DNA of 64,000 bases, from positions 62,001 through 126,000 of the forward strand of contig JBEULL010000019.1 of NCBI GenBank assembly GCA_041287365.1. Direction: 5' to 3'. The position numbers were made by a program, and so were the translations under genes. Below, one piece after another: positions 16,365 to 25,271 of the stretch (the first letter of the stretch is position 1; every line of letters starts with the position of its first letter). The stretch is from JAQVIJ01 sp041287365. GTDB taxonomy: Bacteria; Desulfobacterota; Dissulfuribacteria; Dissulfuribacterales; DYLC01. The notes under the pieces were generated by a model. It searched no databases. It saw only the letters and a program-made list of their open reading frames with translations, and was not told the DNA's origin.

Positions 16365-17901
16365 ATTGTTTTTATTGGTGCTGTTTGGTTATGGTTGTTC
16401 GATGCCTGAGCGTCCAGCATTTCAAAAGACCGGCTGCAAGTCCTGTCACTTTGTGGGGTTTGGTCATGGCCTTTCCTGTGAGACATGTCATGGTGGAAAC
16501 TCAAACAAGTTGACAAAACGGGCGGCTCATGCCAGCCTCGTGAGCAATCCTGCCTCACCTCAAGACATGACAAAAGTTTGTGGAACCTGTCATGCCAGAG
16601 AGGTGGAACGAGCCATACGGTCTTCCCATTTTACTCTAAATTCTGAAATACAAAAGACCTGGCAGGCATTTTTTCCGAATGAGACCATGGATTTCGAGGG
16701 ATTGCAACGGATTGCAACCTTGCCATGGAAGCCCATGAGTCCTCAGAGGCTGGTGGGGGACCTCTTGGTCAGGCGCTGTCTGCGATGCCATCCTTATACT
16801 TCAGGCGATGGTTATGCCATGACTCATCGTAAGACCGGGTGCGCGGCGTGTCATAGGATACATGAAACAACCTCAAACACCCATGCGCCGCCTCTGGCTA
16901 ATCCTCAAATCTTGCAAGGTTTTCAGGACGCATTGGATATGAAAAAGGTAGCGGATGAGCGGTGTCTTGCCTGCCATTATGCCAATTTTGTGGGCTGGGA
17001 TTACTACGGCCGCTTTGAAAAGGACTACGAGGAGGACTATCGTGCCCCACTGGAGCATGGACGTATCTCCTTACGGTCTTACGGCGTGGAATGGCACGAG
17101 ATGACTCCTGATGTGCACAGGAGGGCCGGGATGGTCTGTACGGACTGTCATGTTTTGGGTCCCTGCCAGGAAGAGAAGGGGCAAAAGATGCAGTTATCGT
17201 GTGTGGATTGCCATATTTCTCGAGAAGATGGTGGCTCATCAGAGGCAATAGGGCGTTCCATAGGGGTAAATAGGGTGTTTGATGAGAGGATGGCGCGGTT
17301 CAGGGGACCTGTGATGCAGCTGGATCGGTTAGGCCACAGACCACTGGACTGGAAACGAGTGTCGTGTGCTGCATGCCATGCGGTCTGGAGCGTGCAGGAT
17401 ATGGGGCGTTCATTGACACTTCAGGAAAATCCTCTCTGGGAGGAGTGGTCATATCTGATGGTGCAGGGGAGTAGCGAGGTGGAGGAAATAGTGAGTTATT
17501 ACCTGCTGAAACAGGGTTTCTGGCAGCCTTTCGAACCAGGGATGGAGATTGCCGGTTCCATGGCGGTTTGGAGGGATAGAAACGAATGCACTCAGGGGAT
17601 ATCCTTGAAGCCATGTATGAAAAATAAGTTCACAGATGAGTGTGGAATTGGCGTATGGTTTGAGGCATTTTTGCAGCGCAGATGGGCGCCTGTTCCATTG
17701 GAGATAGATGCAACTGGCCGTGTTTCCGTGATGCGTCATATACTGGACTTAGAGCTCTTTTATGTGAACAAGGAGAATCAAACGGTTATAAATGGGTTAA
17801 AGCCGGTTTCAGGCCGAATGCAACCCTATACCCCCCATACCATCGGAAAGGCCGATTGGTTCAGAAGCCGTGAGGTGGAGAGGATGCTAAAGTCACAATG
17901 A
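16327..17901 (+). CDS. Nonaheme c-type cytochrome, probably exported
   Basis: The product (about 524 residues) has nine CxxCH heme c sites: CKSCH, CETCH, CGTCH, CLRCH, CAACH, CLACH, CTDCH, CVDCH and CAACH. An N-terminal hydrophobic stretch (SLVILFLLVLFGYGC) would be a signal peptide, possibly of a lipoprotein although the lipobox is not canonical. The C-terminal 150 residues carry no hemes. I do not recognise the specific family; extracellular or periplasmic electron transfer is the reasonable general role. I chose the ATG at 16327, preceded by AAGAAGAGAG, which makes it overlap the divergent marC start. A later in-frame start around 16357 would avoid most of that. No partner reductase or biogenesis gene is next to it. 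Confidence 0.85.
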   Translation: MNALRYSVNSLVILFLLVLFGYGCSMPERPAFQKTGCKSCHFVGFGHGLSCETCHGGNSNKLTKRAAHASLVSNPASPQDMTKVCGTCHAREVERAIRSSHFTLNSEIQKTWQAFFPNETMDFEGLQRIATLPWKPMSPQRLVGDLLVRRCLRCHPYTSGDGYAMTHRKTGCAACHRIHETTSNTHAPPLANPQILQGFQDALDMKKVADERCLACHYANFVGWDYYGRFEKDYEEDYRAPLEHGRISLRSYGVEWHEMTPDVHRRAGMVCTDCHVLGPCQEEKGQKMQLSCVDCHISREDGGSSEAIGRSIGVNRVFDERMARFRGPVMQLDRLGHRPLDWKRVSCAACHAVWSVQDMGRSLTLQENPLWEEWSYLMVQGSSEVEEIVSYYLLKQGFWQPFEPGMEIAGSMAVWRDRNECTQGISLKPCMKNKFTDECGIGVWFEAFLQRRWAPVPLEIDATGRVSVMRHILDLELFYVNKENQTVINGLKPVSGRMQPYTPHTIGKADWFRSREVERMLKSQ

Positions 17902-17980
17902 TTCGTTTTTCTCCCCTTGCGCATCCTTGTTGATTTTATTAAAACCTGCAATAGCATTCGAAAAATTAGGTATCCTGTGA

Positions 17981-18137
17981 TGGGCGCAGGCGTGTTTATG
18001 GAGTGAGGCAGTCATGGTGGACTGCCGTCGGCCGGAGGCCGCCATCGGCCAATCTACCTTCAAGAGGGAGGTTATTGGCCGCACGGAATAAATATGCCTG
18101 AGCCCACCAAACTCAAGTGAATAATTTTTTCGAGGCA
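17981..18137 (+). repeat. Structured repeat, copy A (three-stem, RNA-like)
   Basis: This sits in the 288-base gap before ilvE. The outer stem pairs 17981-17999 with 18088-18106 (19 positions, one mismatch, two G-U pairs). Inside are the single-stranded GGAGTGA, hairpin 1 GGCAGTC/GACTGCC, a small extra hairpin GGCC-GGA-GGCC, and hairpin 2 CGGCCAAT/ATTGGCCG capped by a purine-rich GAGGGAGG, then GCACGGAA. A tail ends in AATTTTTTCGAGG at 18125-18137. Copy B at 32811 keeps the same fold with compensatory changes. The G-U pairs fit transcription of the plus strand. A further 6-base hairpin (18133-18150) follows. It is not a riboswitch class that I recognise. Confidence 0.65.
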
Positions 18138-18189
18138 AATTAGGTTGCCTTGTTTTCAGGGCGACAAACTCTTATCATGGGTGGACAGA

Positions 18190-19257
18190 ATGGAGATAAC
18201 TGCACGATTGTTACCTGATTCACAGCTTAAGCCTCTGCCGAATGAAAACAATCTGGGCTTTGGCATTCATTTTACTGATCACATGTTCGTTATGGATTAC
18301 ACGGCCGCTAAAGGTTGGCATGACCCTCGAATCGTGCCCTACGCCCCTTTTGAGATGGACCCTGCTGCTGCATGTTTTCATTACGCCCAGGCCATCTTCG
18401 AAGGCTTGAAGGCCTATCGGGATAGGGAAGGCCGTATCCGCATGTTCCGCACCATTGCCAATGCAAGGCGTTTCAATGCCTCCGCCAAGCGCATGTGCAT
18501 GCCTCAAATCGATGAAGAATTCATCTGCAAGGCAATCGAGACTTCCGTGAAGGCTGAAGAGCGATGGGTGCCACGCAAACGTGGTACATCCCTCTATGTT
18601 CGGCCTTTCATGATCGCCACAGAGCCGTTTTTGGGTGTTAGACCCGCCAAACAATATCGTTTTTCCATAATCTTTTCGCCGGTCGGTGCCTATTACGCCG
18701 AGGGTTTCAATCCGGTGCGCATCTTCGTGACGGATAACTACGTCAGGGCAGTGAAGGGCGGAGTTGGCGAGGCCAAGACCGCAGGCAACTATGCCTCAAG
18801 CCTCATGGCATCAGAAGAAGCAAAGAAACTGGGTTTTACGCAGGTCTTGTGGCTGGATGGCGTGGAAAGGCGCAATGTGGAAGAGGTGGGCACCATGAAC
18901 ATCTTCTTTGTTTTGGATGGCAAGCTCATAACTCCGGCCCTATCCGGTAGTATCTTGCCGGGTGTTACACGGGATTCGGTGTTGACATTGGCTAAATCCT
19001 GGGGAATGCCGGTGGAGGAGAGAGTGATCGCCATCGATGAAGTGATCGAAGGCAGCCGGAACGGAAAGCTCACCGAATGTTTTGGCACAGGTACAGCGGC
19101 TGTGATCTCGCCTGTGAAGTCCCTTTATTATAAAGAAAAGGAGCATTTCATCGGAAATGGTGGCGCAGGTCCCATAGCACTGCGCCTCTTTGACGAACTT
19201 ACCGGTATTCAATACGGCGAGCGGCCTGATCCATTCGGCTGGGTGAAAATACTGTAA
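18190..19257 (+). CDS. ilvE: Branched-chain-amino-acid aminotransferase (class IV PLP fold)
   Basis: The enzyme interconverts leucine, isoleucine and valine with their 2-oxo acids, using glutamate. The 355-residue product has the eukaryote-like type II length and signature: AQAIFEGLKAYR, RRFNASAKRMCMP, YVRPFMIAT, and the PLP lysine in GGVGEAKTAGNYASSL. Later come VEEVGTMNIFFV and LTECFGTGTAAVISPV. The ATG at 18190 follows GGGTGG; a TTG 45 bases earlier is less likely. It begins an ilvE-coaD-nitroreductase run with tight spacing. The structured repeat and a small hairpin lie directly upstream and may influence its expression. The function call is secure. Confidence 0.95.
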   Translation: MEITARLLPDSQLKPLPNENNLGFGIHFTDHMFVMDYTAAKGWHDPRIVPYAPFEMDPAAACFHYAQAIFEGLKAYRDREGRIRMFRTIANARRFNASAKRMCMPQIDEEFICKAIETSVKAEERWVPRKRGTSLYVRPFMIATEPFLGVRPAKQYRFSIIFSPVGAYYAEGFNPVRIFVTDNYVRAVKGGVGEAKTAGNYASSLMASEEAKKLGFTQVLWLDGVERRNVEEVGTMNIFFVLDGKLITPALSGSILPGVTRDSVLTLAKSWGMPVEERVIAIDEVIEGSRNGKLTECFGTGTAAVISPVKSLYYKEKEHFIGNGGAGPIALRLFDELTGIQYGERPDPFGWVKIL

Positions 19258-19266
19258 GGAGATGTC

Positions 19267-19746
19267 ATGCCCAAGGCCATCTATCCAGGGACATTTGACC
19301 CCATCACCAATGGCCATGCGGACATTATTGAACGGGGCTTGAAGCTGTTTGACTCCATCGTGGTGGCCATAGGCGAAAACCCTGCCAAAAAGCCACTTTT
19401 CACTCTGGAAGAACGCATGGAAATGGCGAAAGAATGCGTAAAAAATGAGCCAAGGGTGGAAATTCGCAGTTTCAATGGCCTGCTGGTGAATTTTGCCAAA
19501 GAGTGCGGGGCAACCGTGATTCTGCGAGGCCTACGAGCAGTTTCGGACTTTGATTACGAGCTTCAAAGGGCACTTATGAACCGTAAGCTGTCCAGAGACA
19601 TAGAAACGGTCTTTCTCATGACCGGTTTTCGCTGGATCTATATCAGTTCTACCATCGTGAAAGAGGCCGCTCGCTTCGGAGGAGATCTTTGCGATCTGGT
19701 GCCTCCTCACGTGGAGAAGCGGTTGAAACGGTGCTTTGGATATTGA
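19267..19746 (+). CDS. coaD: Phosphopantetheine adenylyltransferase
   Basis: CoaD transfers AMP from ATP to 4'-phosphopantetheine, the fourth step of coenzyme A synthesis. The 159-residue protein has the nucleotidyltransferase motif YPGTFDPITNGHADII at the start, the binding loop RGLRAVSDFDYE, and the late motif ISSTIVKEAARFGG. It follows ilvE by 9 bases with an AAGGAG site and precedes the nitroreductase gene by 27 bases. Its length is normal. Confidence 0.98.
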   Translation: MPKAIYPGTFDPITNGHADIIERGLKLFDSIVVAIGENPAKKPLFTLEERMEMAKECVKNEPRVEIRSFNGLLVNFAKECGATVILRGLRAVSDFDYELQRALMNRKLSRDIETVFLMTGFRWIYISSTIVKEAARFGGDLCDLVPPHVEKRLKRCFGY

Positions 19747-19773
19747 GATGATTTAACAACAGGAGGTGGCATT

Positions 19774-20430
19774 ATGGACGCTATAACATGTATCGAAACC
19801 CGCAACAGTGTGCGCAGGTTCAAACCAGACCCTGTTACGAAGGAACTCCTTGAGCAGGTGTTGAATACGGCCAGATGGGCGCCTTCCTACAAAAACACTC
19901 AGCCCTGGGAGGTGGTAGTGGTCTCCGGGCAAAAAAAAGAAGGGCTCACCAGGTTGTTGACGGAGCTGTTGGAATCCGATGCCCCGTCATGCCCTGATAT
20001 TCCACATCCCACTTCATGGCCGGATGTCATCGAAAGGCGCATGAACGAACACCTGCTCAAGAGACTTGCGGCTATGGGTGTTGATTTGAATGACCCTATC
20101 ATGAGAAAGCGTTCCAAGATAGCGAATTTCCGGTTCTATGGCGCGCCACACGGCATCTTTTTGTATCAGGACGCAGAACTGACTCCTTGGTCCATCTTCG
20201 ATTTAGGGCTCTTCGCTCAGAGCCTGATGCTTGCCGCCCATGCCCTTGGGCTTGGCACAGTGCCACAGGCATTTCTTGTGGACTATGCACCGAAGGTCAA
20301 GGAGTATCTGGGCATACCTGCCAGTAAGCGTCTGGTCCTTGGGATATCCATCGGCTATCCCGATATTCGAGAGGGTGATTATCGCAGTTCACGGATGGAG
20401 TTGAGCGAGTTTGTCTCGTGGTGTGAATAA
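19774..20430 (+). CDS. Nitroreductase family FMN-dependent oxidoreductase
   Basis: The 218-residue flavoprotein belongs to the nitroreductase fold (NAD(P)H:FMN oxidoreductases). It shows the FMN-binding start TRNSVRRFKPDPV, the ARWAPSYKNTQPWEVVVV block, and the later LMLAAHALGLGTVPQAF and ISIGYPD. Such enzymes reduce quinones, nitro compounds or flavins, and the native substrate cannot be read here. The ATG has AGGAGGTG upstream. It closes the ilvE-coaD run. The 66 bases downstream contain a palindrome (ACCCTTTT/AAAAGGGT at 20457-20476) before copA. Confidence 0.92.
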   Translation: MDAITCIETRNSVRRFKPDPVTKELLEQVLNTARWAPSYKNTQPWEVVVVSGQKKEGLTRLLTELLESDAPSCPDIPHPTSWPDVIERRMNEHLLKRLAAMGVDLNDPIMRKRSKIANFRFYGAPHGIFLYQDAELTPWSIFDLGLFAQSLMLAAHALGLGTVPQAFLVDYAPKVKEYLGIPASKRLVLGISIGYPDIREGDYRSSRMELSEFVSWCE

Positions 20431-20496
20431 AGTTTTTGGAAATGAGTGCGGGGATGACCCTTTTTTCAAAAAGGGTTTCTCTGTGCCGATAAAAAT

Positions 20497-22974
20497 ATGG
20501 CTGCGACTCAAAATATTTCAGAAAACGAAAAGATAAAGATCGTTTTGCCTGTTACAGGCATGACCTGTGCCAACTGTGTTGCTGCCATTGAGCGCACGCT
20601 GAAAAAACTCTCGGCCGTGAGCAGGGTTGCCGTGAATCTGGCCACAGGCCGAGTGCTGGTGGAGTATGACCCTTCTTCCATCACCATTCACCACATGATC
20701 GCTCGCATAAAGCGGGCTGGTTATGGAGTGGTGACATCTGAGACCGAATTTGCCGTCACCGGCCTTAACGATGTGGTGGACATGGAACGCCTTACCAGTG
20801 AACTAAACACCATAAACGGCGTGCTTTCCATCACTCCATCCCTGGTCTCCAAGACCGTGCGTGTGGAATATGTGCCCACGGTGGTCACTCAGGATTTTTT
20901 GAGAGACATGCTGTTATTCAAGGGATTTCAGGTGATGGAGTCCGGCCAGGAGGAGGATGTGGAGGCCAAGGCGCGAGCGCTGGAACTGAAAGAGCACGCC
21001 GAATACCTGATTGTTGCAGCGAGCCTCACCATTCCCCTGTTTTTCATGTCCATGGCCCATGACCTGGGCCTCTTCCATGTCTCAGCCGCATACATGCCCC
21101 TTTTCCAGTGGATTATGTGCGCGTTGGCCACACCCGTGCAGTTCTATGTGGGTATGCCCCACTATATAAATGCCTATCACGCCCTGCGCAACCGCACCGC
21201 CAACATGGATGTGCTGGTGGTTTTGGGCTCATCTGCCGCCTATTTTTATTCGCTACCCGTGCTTTTCGGCCTTGTGAATGGACATGTGTATTTTGAGACA
21301 TCAGCGCTGATTCTCACCCTTATCCGCTTGGGTAAATTTCTTGAGACTCGAGCCCGGGGCCAGACCTCCGAGGCCATCCGCAAGTTGGCGGCCCTTCGTC
21401 CCAAAAAGGCCATAGTGATTCGAGATGGAGAGGAGATTCCCCTTGATGTGAATGAGGTATTGGTGGGGGATGTGATTCTGGTGCGGCCCGGCGAGCGTGT
21501 GCCTTTGGATGGCGTGATCGTGGAAGGCCGTTCCAACCTGAACGAGGCCATGCTTACAGGTGAGCCCATGCCGGTTTCCAAATCCAGAGGCGACAGGGTC
21601 TTTGCAGGCACCCTGAATGCCGATGGTCTGCTCAGGGTAGAGATCACCGCCACCAGCCGTGAGACTGCCCTGGCCCGTATCATTCGCTTGGTGGAGGATG
21701 CCCAGGTGAACAAGGCATCCATTCAGAGGATCGCAGATGAGATTTCGGCGGTGTTTGTGCCGGTAGTCCTGTTTGTTGCAGCATTGACACTGGTGGGCTG
21801 GCTGTATTTTCCTGAAAGCGTTGTTAACGCGAAGCTCTTCAGCAGGGCCCTCATGAATACGGTGGCGGTACTCCTGGTGGCCTGCCCCTGTGCCATGGGC
21901 CTTGCCACTCCTACTGCCATAGTGGTGAGTACAGGTCTGGCAGCGGAGCGGGGTGTGCTGTTTCGCACAGCGGAGGCACTGGAGCGGCTGGCAAAGGTTT
22001 CATGTGTGGTGATGGACAAGACAGGAACGGTCACTAAGGGAAGCCCAGGCATCACAAATGTGGTCGTGGCCCGTCAAATCGCCGATTCCTCGGCCCCTTC
22101 CCATGTGGTTCAGAGGGAACAGATGCGGATATTGGCCTTAGCCGCATCGTTGGAAAAGGGCAGCACCCATCCCATTGCCTTGGCTGTGGTGGAAGAGGCG
22201 GAAAGACTCAAATTGCCGTTGTCGGGGGTTCAAGAGATACAGATCGAGGCAGGGCTCGGTATTCGCGGTCAATTGAATGGCAAAACCGTGTTGTTGGGCA
22301 ATGAACGCATGATGGTCACACACCAGGTGTCCTTCGATATCCTGAAAAAAGAGGCGGAGCGCCTGCAGGCTGAAGGGAAGACGGTGATATTCATGGCTGA
22401 AGGGGAGCAAGCAGTGGGGATTCTGGCTCTGGCCGATAGCCTCAAACAGGATGCTGCGGATGCGGTCTCAAGACTTAAAGAGATGGGTTTGAGTATATTG
22501 TTGCTCACCGGCGACAATGCAAGAAGCGCTAAACAGGTGGCGGATGCCCTTGGTATCCTCGATGTAAAGGCCGAGGCCATGCCCGATACCAAGATCGCCG
22601 AGATTCAGCGTTTGCAGGCCGAAGGCAAGCGGGTGGCCATGGTGGGTGATGGAATAAACGATGCCCCTGCCTTAGCACAGGCGGATGTGGGTATAGCCAT
22701 CGGAGCAGGCGCCGATGTGGCTGCCGCTGCTGCCTCGGTTACACTCATTTCGAGTGATCTTATGAATGTGTATCGAGCCGTTGTGATATCCCGAAGGACC
22801 ATGAAGACCATTCGCCAGAATCTGTTCTGGGCACTGTTTTATAATGTGTTGCTCATTCCAGCCGCAGCCGCAGGATTCCTGAATCCTGTGTTCGCAGCTG
22901 GCGCTATGGCATGCAGCAGCCTTTTCGTGGTGGGGAATAGCTTGAGGTTGAAGAAGATTCTGGAAAAGGTTTAG
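20497..22974 (+). CDS. copA: P1B-type copper-translocating ATPase
   Basis: CopA pumps Cu(I) out of the cytoplasm using ATP. The 825-residue protein has a functional N-terminal heavy-metal domain (GMTCANC, residues 21-27), then a second metal-domain-like segment (about 86-150) without the CxxC. The membrane metal site CPC is at 463-465, the phosphorylated Asp is D507 in DKTGT, and STHPIA, TGDN and GDGINDAPAL follow. The last helices show YN and MACSS, as expected for Cu(I) pumps. No CueR, CsoR or CopZ gene is next to it. The ATG lacks a visible ribosome-binding site. The family assignment is secure; copper specificity is inferred from the helix motifs. Confidence 0.95.
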   Translation: MAATQNISENEKIKIVLPVTGMTCANCVAAIERTLKKLSAVSRVAVNLATGRVLVEYDPSSITIHHMIARIKRAGYGVVTSETEFAVTGLNDVVDMERLTSELNTINGVLSITPSLVSKTVRVEYVPTVVTQDFLRDMLLFKGFQVMESGQEEDVEAKARALELKEHAEYLIVAASLTIPLFFMSMAHDLGLFHVSAAYMPLFQWIMCALATPVQFYVGMPHYINAYHALRNRTANMDVLVVLGSSAAYFYSLPVLFGLVNGHVYFETSALILTLIRLGKFLETRARGQTSEAIRKLAALRPKKAIVIRDGEEIPLDVNEVLVGDVILVRPGERVPLDGVIVEGRSNLNEAMLTGEPMPVSKSRGDRVFAGTLNADGLLRVEITATSRETALARIIRLVEDAQVNKASIQRIADEISAVFVPVVLFVAALTLVGWLYFPESVVNAKLFSRALMNTVAVLLVACPCAMGLATPTAIVVSTGLAAERGVLFRTAEALERLAKVSCVVMDKTGTVTKGSPGITNVVVARQIADSSAPSHVVQREQMRILALAASLEKGSTHPIALAVVEEAERLKLPLSGVQEIQIEAGLGIRGQLNGKTVLLGNERMMVTHQVSFDILKKEAERLQAEGKTVIFMAEGEQAVGILALADSLKQDAADAVSRLKEMGLSILLLTGDNARSAKQVADALGILDVKAEAMPDTKIAEIQRLQAEGKRVAMVGDGINDAPALAQADVGIAIGAGADVAAAAASVTLISSDLMNVYRAVVISRRTMKTIRQNLFWALFYNVLLIPAAAAGFLNPVFAAGAMACSSLFVVGNSLRLKKILEKV

Positions 22975-23017
22975 TTTCTTTTTTGGGAGAATAACTAACA
23001 TTCAAAAGGAGTAAAAT

Positions 23018-24082
23018 ATGAAGTTTCAGGCCGATTCATTGCCTCTTCTCATAGGAAGTCTTCCCATGGCGGATCACACCATCGCCACAAGACTCATGCT
23101 CAAATACACACCGGAGATACCACTCTGGATTCAACTTCCCTGCTACTCCGAGGAGCGCCTTTTATCACAGTTTTCGGTGTGTCTTCCTGGAATAAAGGGT
23201 GAAGGGGATTCGCTGCACTTCGAGACGGAGGGCGAGGCATTCAACGGCGAGCTTCTTGCTTTTTTCGAAGAATACATGGCGGTGTCAGAAGGTGGGCAGC
23301 CCTTGTCTCAATCCAGATTTGCCATGACCGGTAAACGGGCCCAGGGGTTTGAGGCATTTTTTAAGGTGTTGTCCAGAGCGGGTGTTTCTCCCCTTGCCGT
23401 GAAAGGTCAGATTACAGGGCCTTTTACCCTGCTTACAGGCCTCAAAGACCAGCATGGCCGCATCGCCTACTATAATCAGGAGCTTCGAGAGGCCATAGTG
23501 AAGGCCGTGGCCATGCAGGCCAGATATCAGATCGAACGCCTCAAGACCCTTTCGAATGGAGTGATCCTGTTTCTGGATGAACCTGCCTTAGCGGGCTTTG
23601 GTTCTTCCGCCCTCGTGAGCATTCAAAAAGAGGAAGTGATTACACAACTGAATGAAATTATGGATGAAGTGCACCAGAGAGGTGCGCTGGTGGGAGTGCA
23701 TGTCTGCGCCAATACGGACTGGGGCATGCTCCTTTCCACCAGCATCGACATTCTGAGCTTCGATGCCTTTGGCTTCTTAGACCGAATGCTCCTTTTCAAG
23801 GATGCCGTGGCTGCATTCATAGAGAGGGGAGGAATCATCGCATGGGGGCTGGTCCCGACTTTGAATCAGGAGGACCTGGCCAACGCGAATGTGGAGGGCC
23901 TTTTTGCTAAATGGCAGGCCTGCGTGCAGGCATTGGGCCTGGACATGGAGACAGCGCGAAGGCAGTCCCTGGTGACTCCCAGTTGCGGCACGGGTTGCCT
24001 GTCGCTGGAACTGGCCATAAAGGCTATGGACTTAACCCGTGAGCTTTCATCCGCCATAATGTATGAAACCATTCCGCATTAA
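23018..24082 (+). CDS. MetE C-terminal/uroporphyrinogen decarboxylase-fold protein (core-MetE-like)
   Basis: The 354-residue protein resembles the C-terminal half of cobalamin-independent methionine synthase, without the N-terminal half. Visible points are the start LIGSLPMAD, GQITGPFTLL, LFLDEPALAGFG, the putative zinc ligands in GVHVCANTDWGML, and a second thiol region SCGTGCLS. Known short relatives (core-MetE proteins) make methionine from a methylcorrinoid protein instead of methyl-folate. UROD-fold methyltransferases for other substrates are also possible. It follows copA by 43 bases with a strong AAGGAG site and precedes glk. No corrinoid protein gene is adjacent. Confidence 0.7.
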   Translation: MKFQADSLPLLIGSLPMADHTIATRLMLKYTPEIPLWIQLPCYSEERLLSQFSVCLPGIKGEGDSLHFETEGEAFNGELLAFFEEYMAVSEGGQPLSQSRFAMTGKRAQGFEAFFKVLSRAGVSPLAVKGQITGPFTLLTGLKDQHGRIAYYNQELREAIVKAVAMQARYQIERLKTLSNGVILFLDEPALAGFGSSALVSIQKEEVITQLNEIMDEVHQRGALVGVHVCANTDWGMLLSTSIDILSFDAFGFLDRMLLFKDAVAAFIERGGIIAWGLVPTLNQEDLANANVEGLFAKWQACVQALGLDMETARRQSLVTPSCGTGCLSLELAIKAMDLTRELSSAIMYETIPH

Positions 24083-24136
24083 TTTGATTCGTCAGGCCGT
24101 ATGTAGAGTGTCTGAGTGCTGTTGAGGTGAATGAAT

Positions 24137-25162
24137 ATGGCGGCAGGCCAGGCCTTTCTGGTGGGTGATATCGGCGGCACGAACATCCGTCTGGCCCTGT
24201 GGCAGAGGGATGGACTGAAGCTGGAGCGGCGCATATCCTCTGCCTCTGTAGCCTCTTTTTTGGATTTTTTGCGTCTTGTTCAATGTTTCTGGCAGGAGCT
24301 CTGTGAAAAAACAGGTAGTCCTCCTTCTGCCATCTCCCTTGGAGTGGCCGGTGTGGTGAGCGCTAATACAGCGCGAGGTATAAATCTTCCTTGGGATGTG
24401 GATGGGGGTGTTATTTCGAAAGAAATGGGCTGCCATGTCCTGATATTGAACGATTTCGAAGCGGCTTCCTGGGGTATTCTTGCCCTTGAGGCCCAAAAGG
24501 GCCTTGTGAATGGCAGGAATGTGTTTCATGTGATCAATGATGGTATTCCCCAAGTAGATCGTCCATGTGTGATCTTGGGTGCTGGCACAGGGCTGGGTGA
24601 ATCGGCCATTATCCCCGTAAACGGTGGTCATAAGGTTCTGGTGACCGAAGGTGGTCACTGTGATTTCGCCTCACGCACTCCGCTGGAACTGGAGCTTTTT
24701 GTGGCATTATCCCATCGTTATGGTCGAGTGAGCGTGGAACGGTTGCTTTCAGGCCAGGGGCTCGCTGAGATACATGCATTTTTGGTGTCACGGGAGAGCG
24801 GTCAGGCCTTTGAGGAGGTAACTCGCTGGGAGCCGGCGAAAATTACATCCATAGCCCTGTCTGGAGCGGATGAACTGTGTGAGCGTGCCTTGAATTTGTT
24901 TTGCAGCATTTACGGCGCGGAAGCCGGCAACCTCTTTCTCAAATATCTGGCACTGGGTGGAGTGTATGTGGCAGGCGGCATAGTGACGCATATCCTTCCG
25001 TATTTTTTGAAGAGTTCGTTTTTTGAGGCATTTTGCGATAAAGGCAGGCTAAGATTTCTGATGGAGGCCGCACCTGTCAAGGTGGTGTGCTATGATGGAC
25101 TTGGAATGCTTGGGGCAGGTTATGTCTTAGCCTGCAAGCAATTTGATATCTCATCTCGATAG
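24137..25162 (+). CDS. glk: Glucokinase (ROK-independent Glk family)
   Basis: Glucokinase phosphorylates free glucose to glucose-6-phosphate with ATP. The 341-residue protein has the phosphate-binding start VGDIGGTNIRLALW, the sugar-binding LNDFEAASWGI, LGAGTGLGES, and TEGGHCDFASRTPLE, whose Glu-Gly-Gly-His is the active-site pattern of E. coli-type Glk. The final GGVYVAGGIVTHILPYF is also typical. I chose the second ATG (24137), about nine bases after GAGG; an ATG two codons earlier is too close. It would supply glucose-6-phosphate from the glucose released by MalQ and other amylases. Confidence 0.93.
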   Translation: MAAGQAFLVGDIGGTNIRLALWQRDGLKLERRISSASVASFLDFLRLVQCFWQELCEKTGSPPSAISLGVAGVVSANTARGINLPWDVDGGVISKEMGCHVLILNDFEAASWGILALEAQKGLVNGRNVFHVINDGIPQVDRPCVILGAGTGLGESAIIPVNGGHKVLVTEGGHCDFASRTPLELELFVALSHRYGRVSVERLLSGQGLAEIHAFLVSRESGQAFEEVTRWEPAKITSIALSGADELCERALNLFCSIYGAEAGNLFLKYLALGGVYVAGGIVTHILPYFLKSSFFEAFCDKGRLRFLMEAAPVKVVCYDGLGMLGAGYVLACKQFDISSR

Positions 25163-25271
25163 AGCTGTTCTTTTTTCGCGTTGTTACAAGATGTTGCATG
25201 GGTTATTGTTGATAATGGATGGAATTAAAGGCGTCGAGTATGAATCATGCGTATAATATATCGATGTGGTA

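Noticed and set aside
20457..20476. Terminator between the nitroreductase gene and copA
   Set aside because: The stem ACCCTTTT/AAAAGGGT is perfect but AT-rich and is followed by TTCTC, not a T run; it could equally be a chance palindrome.
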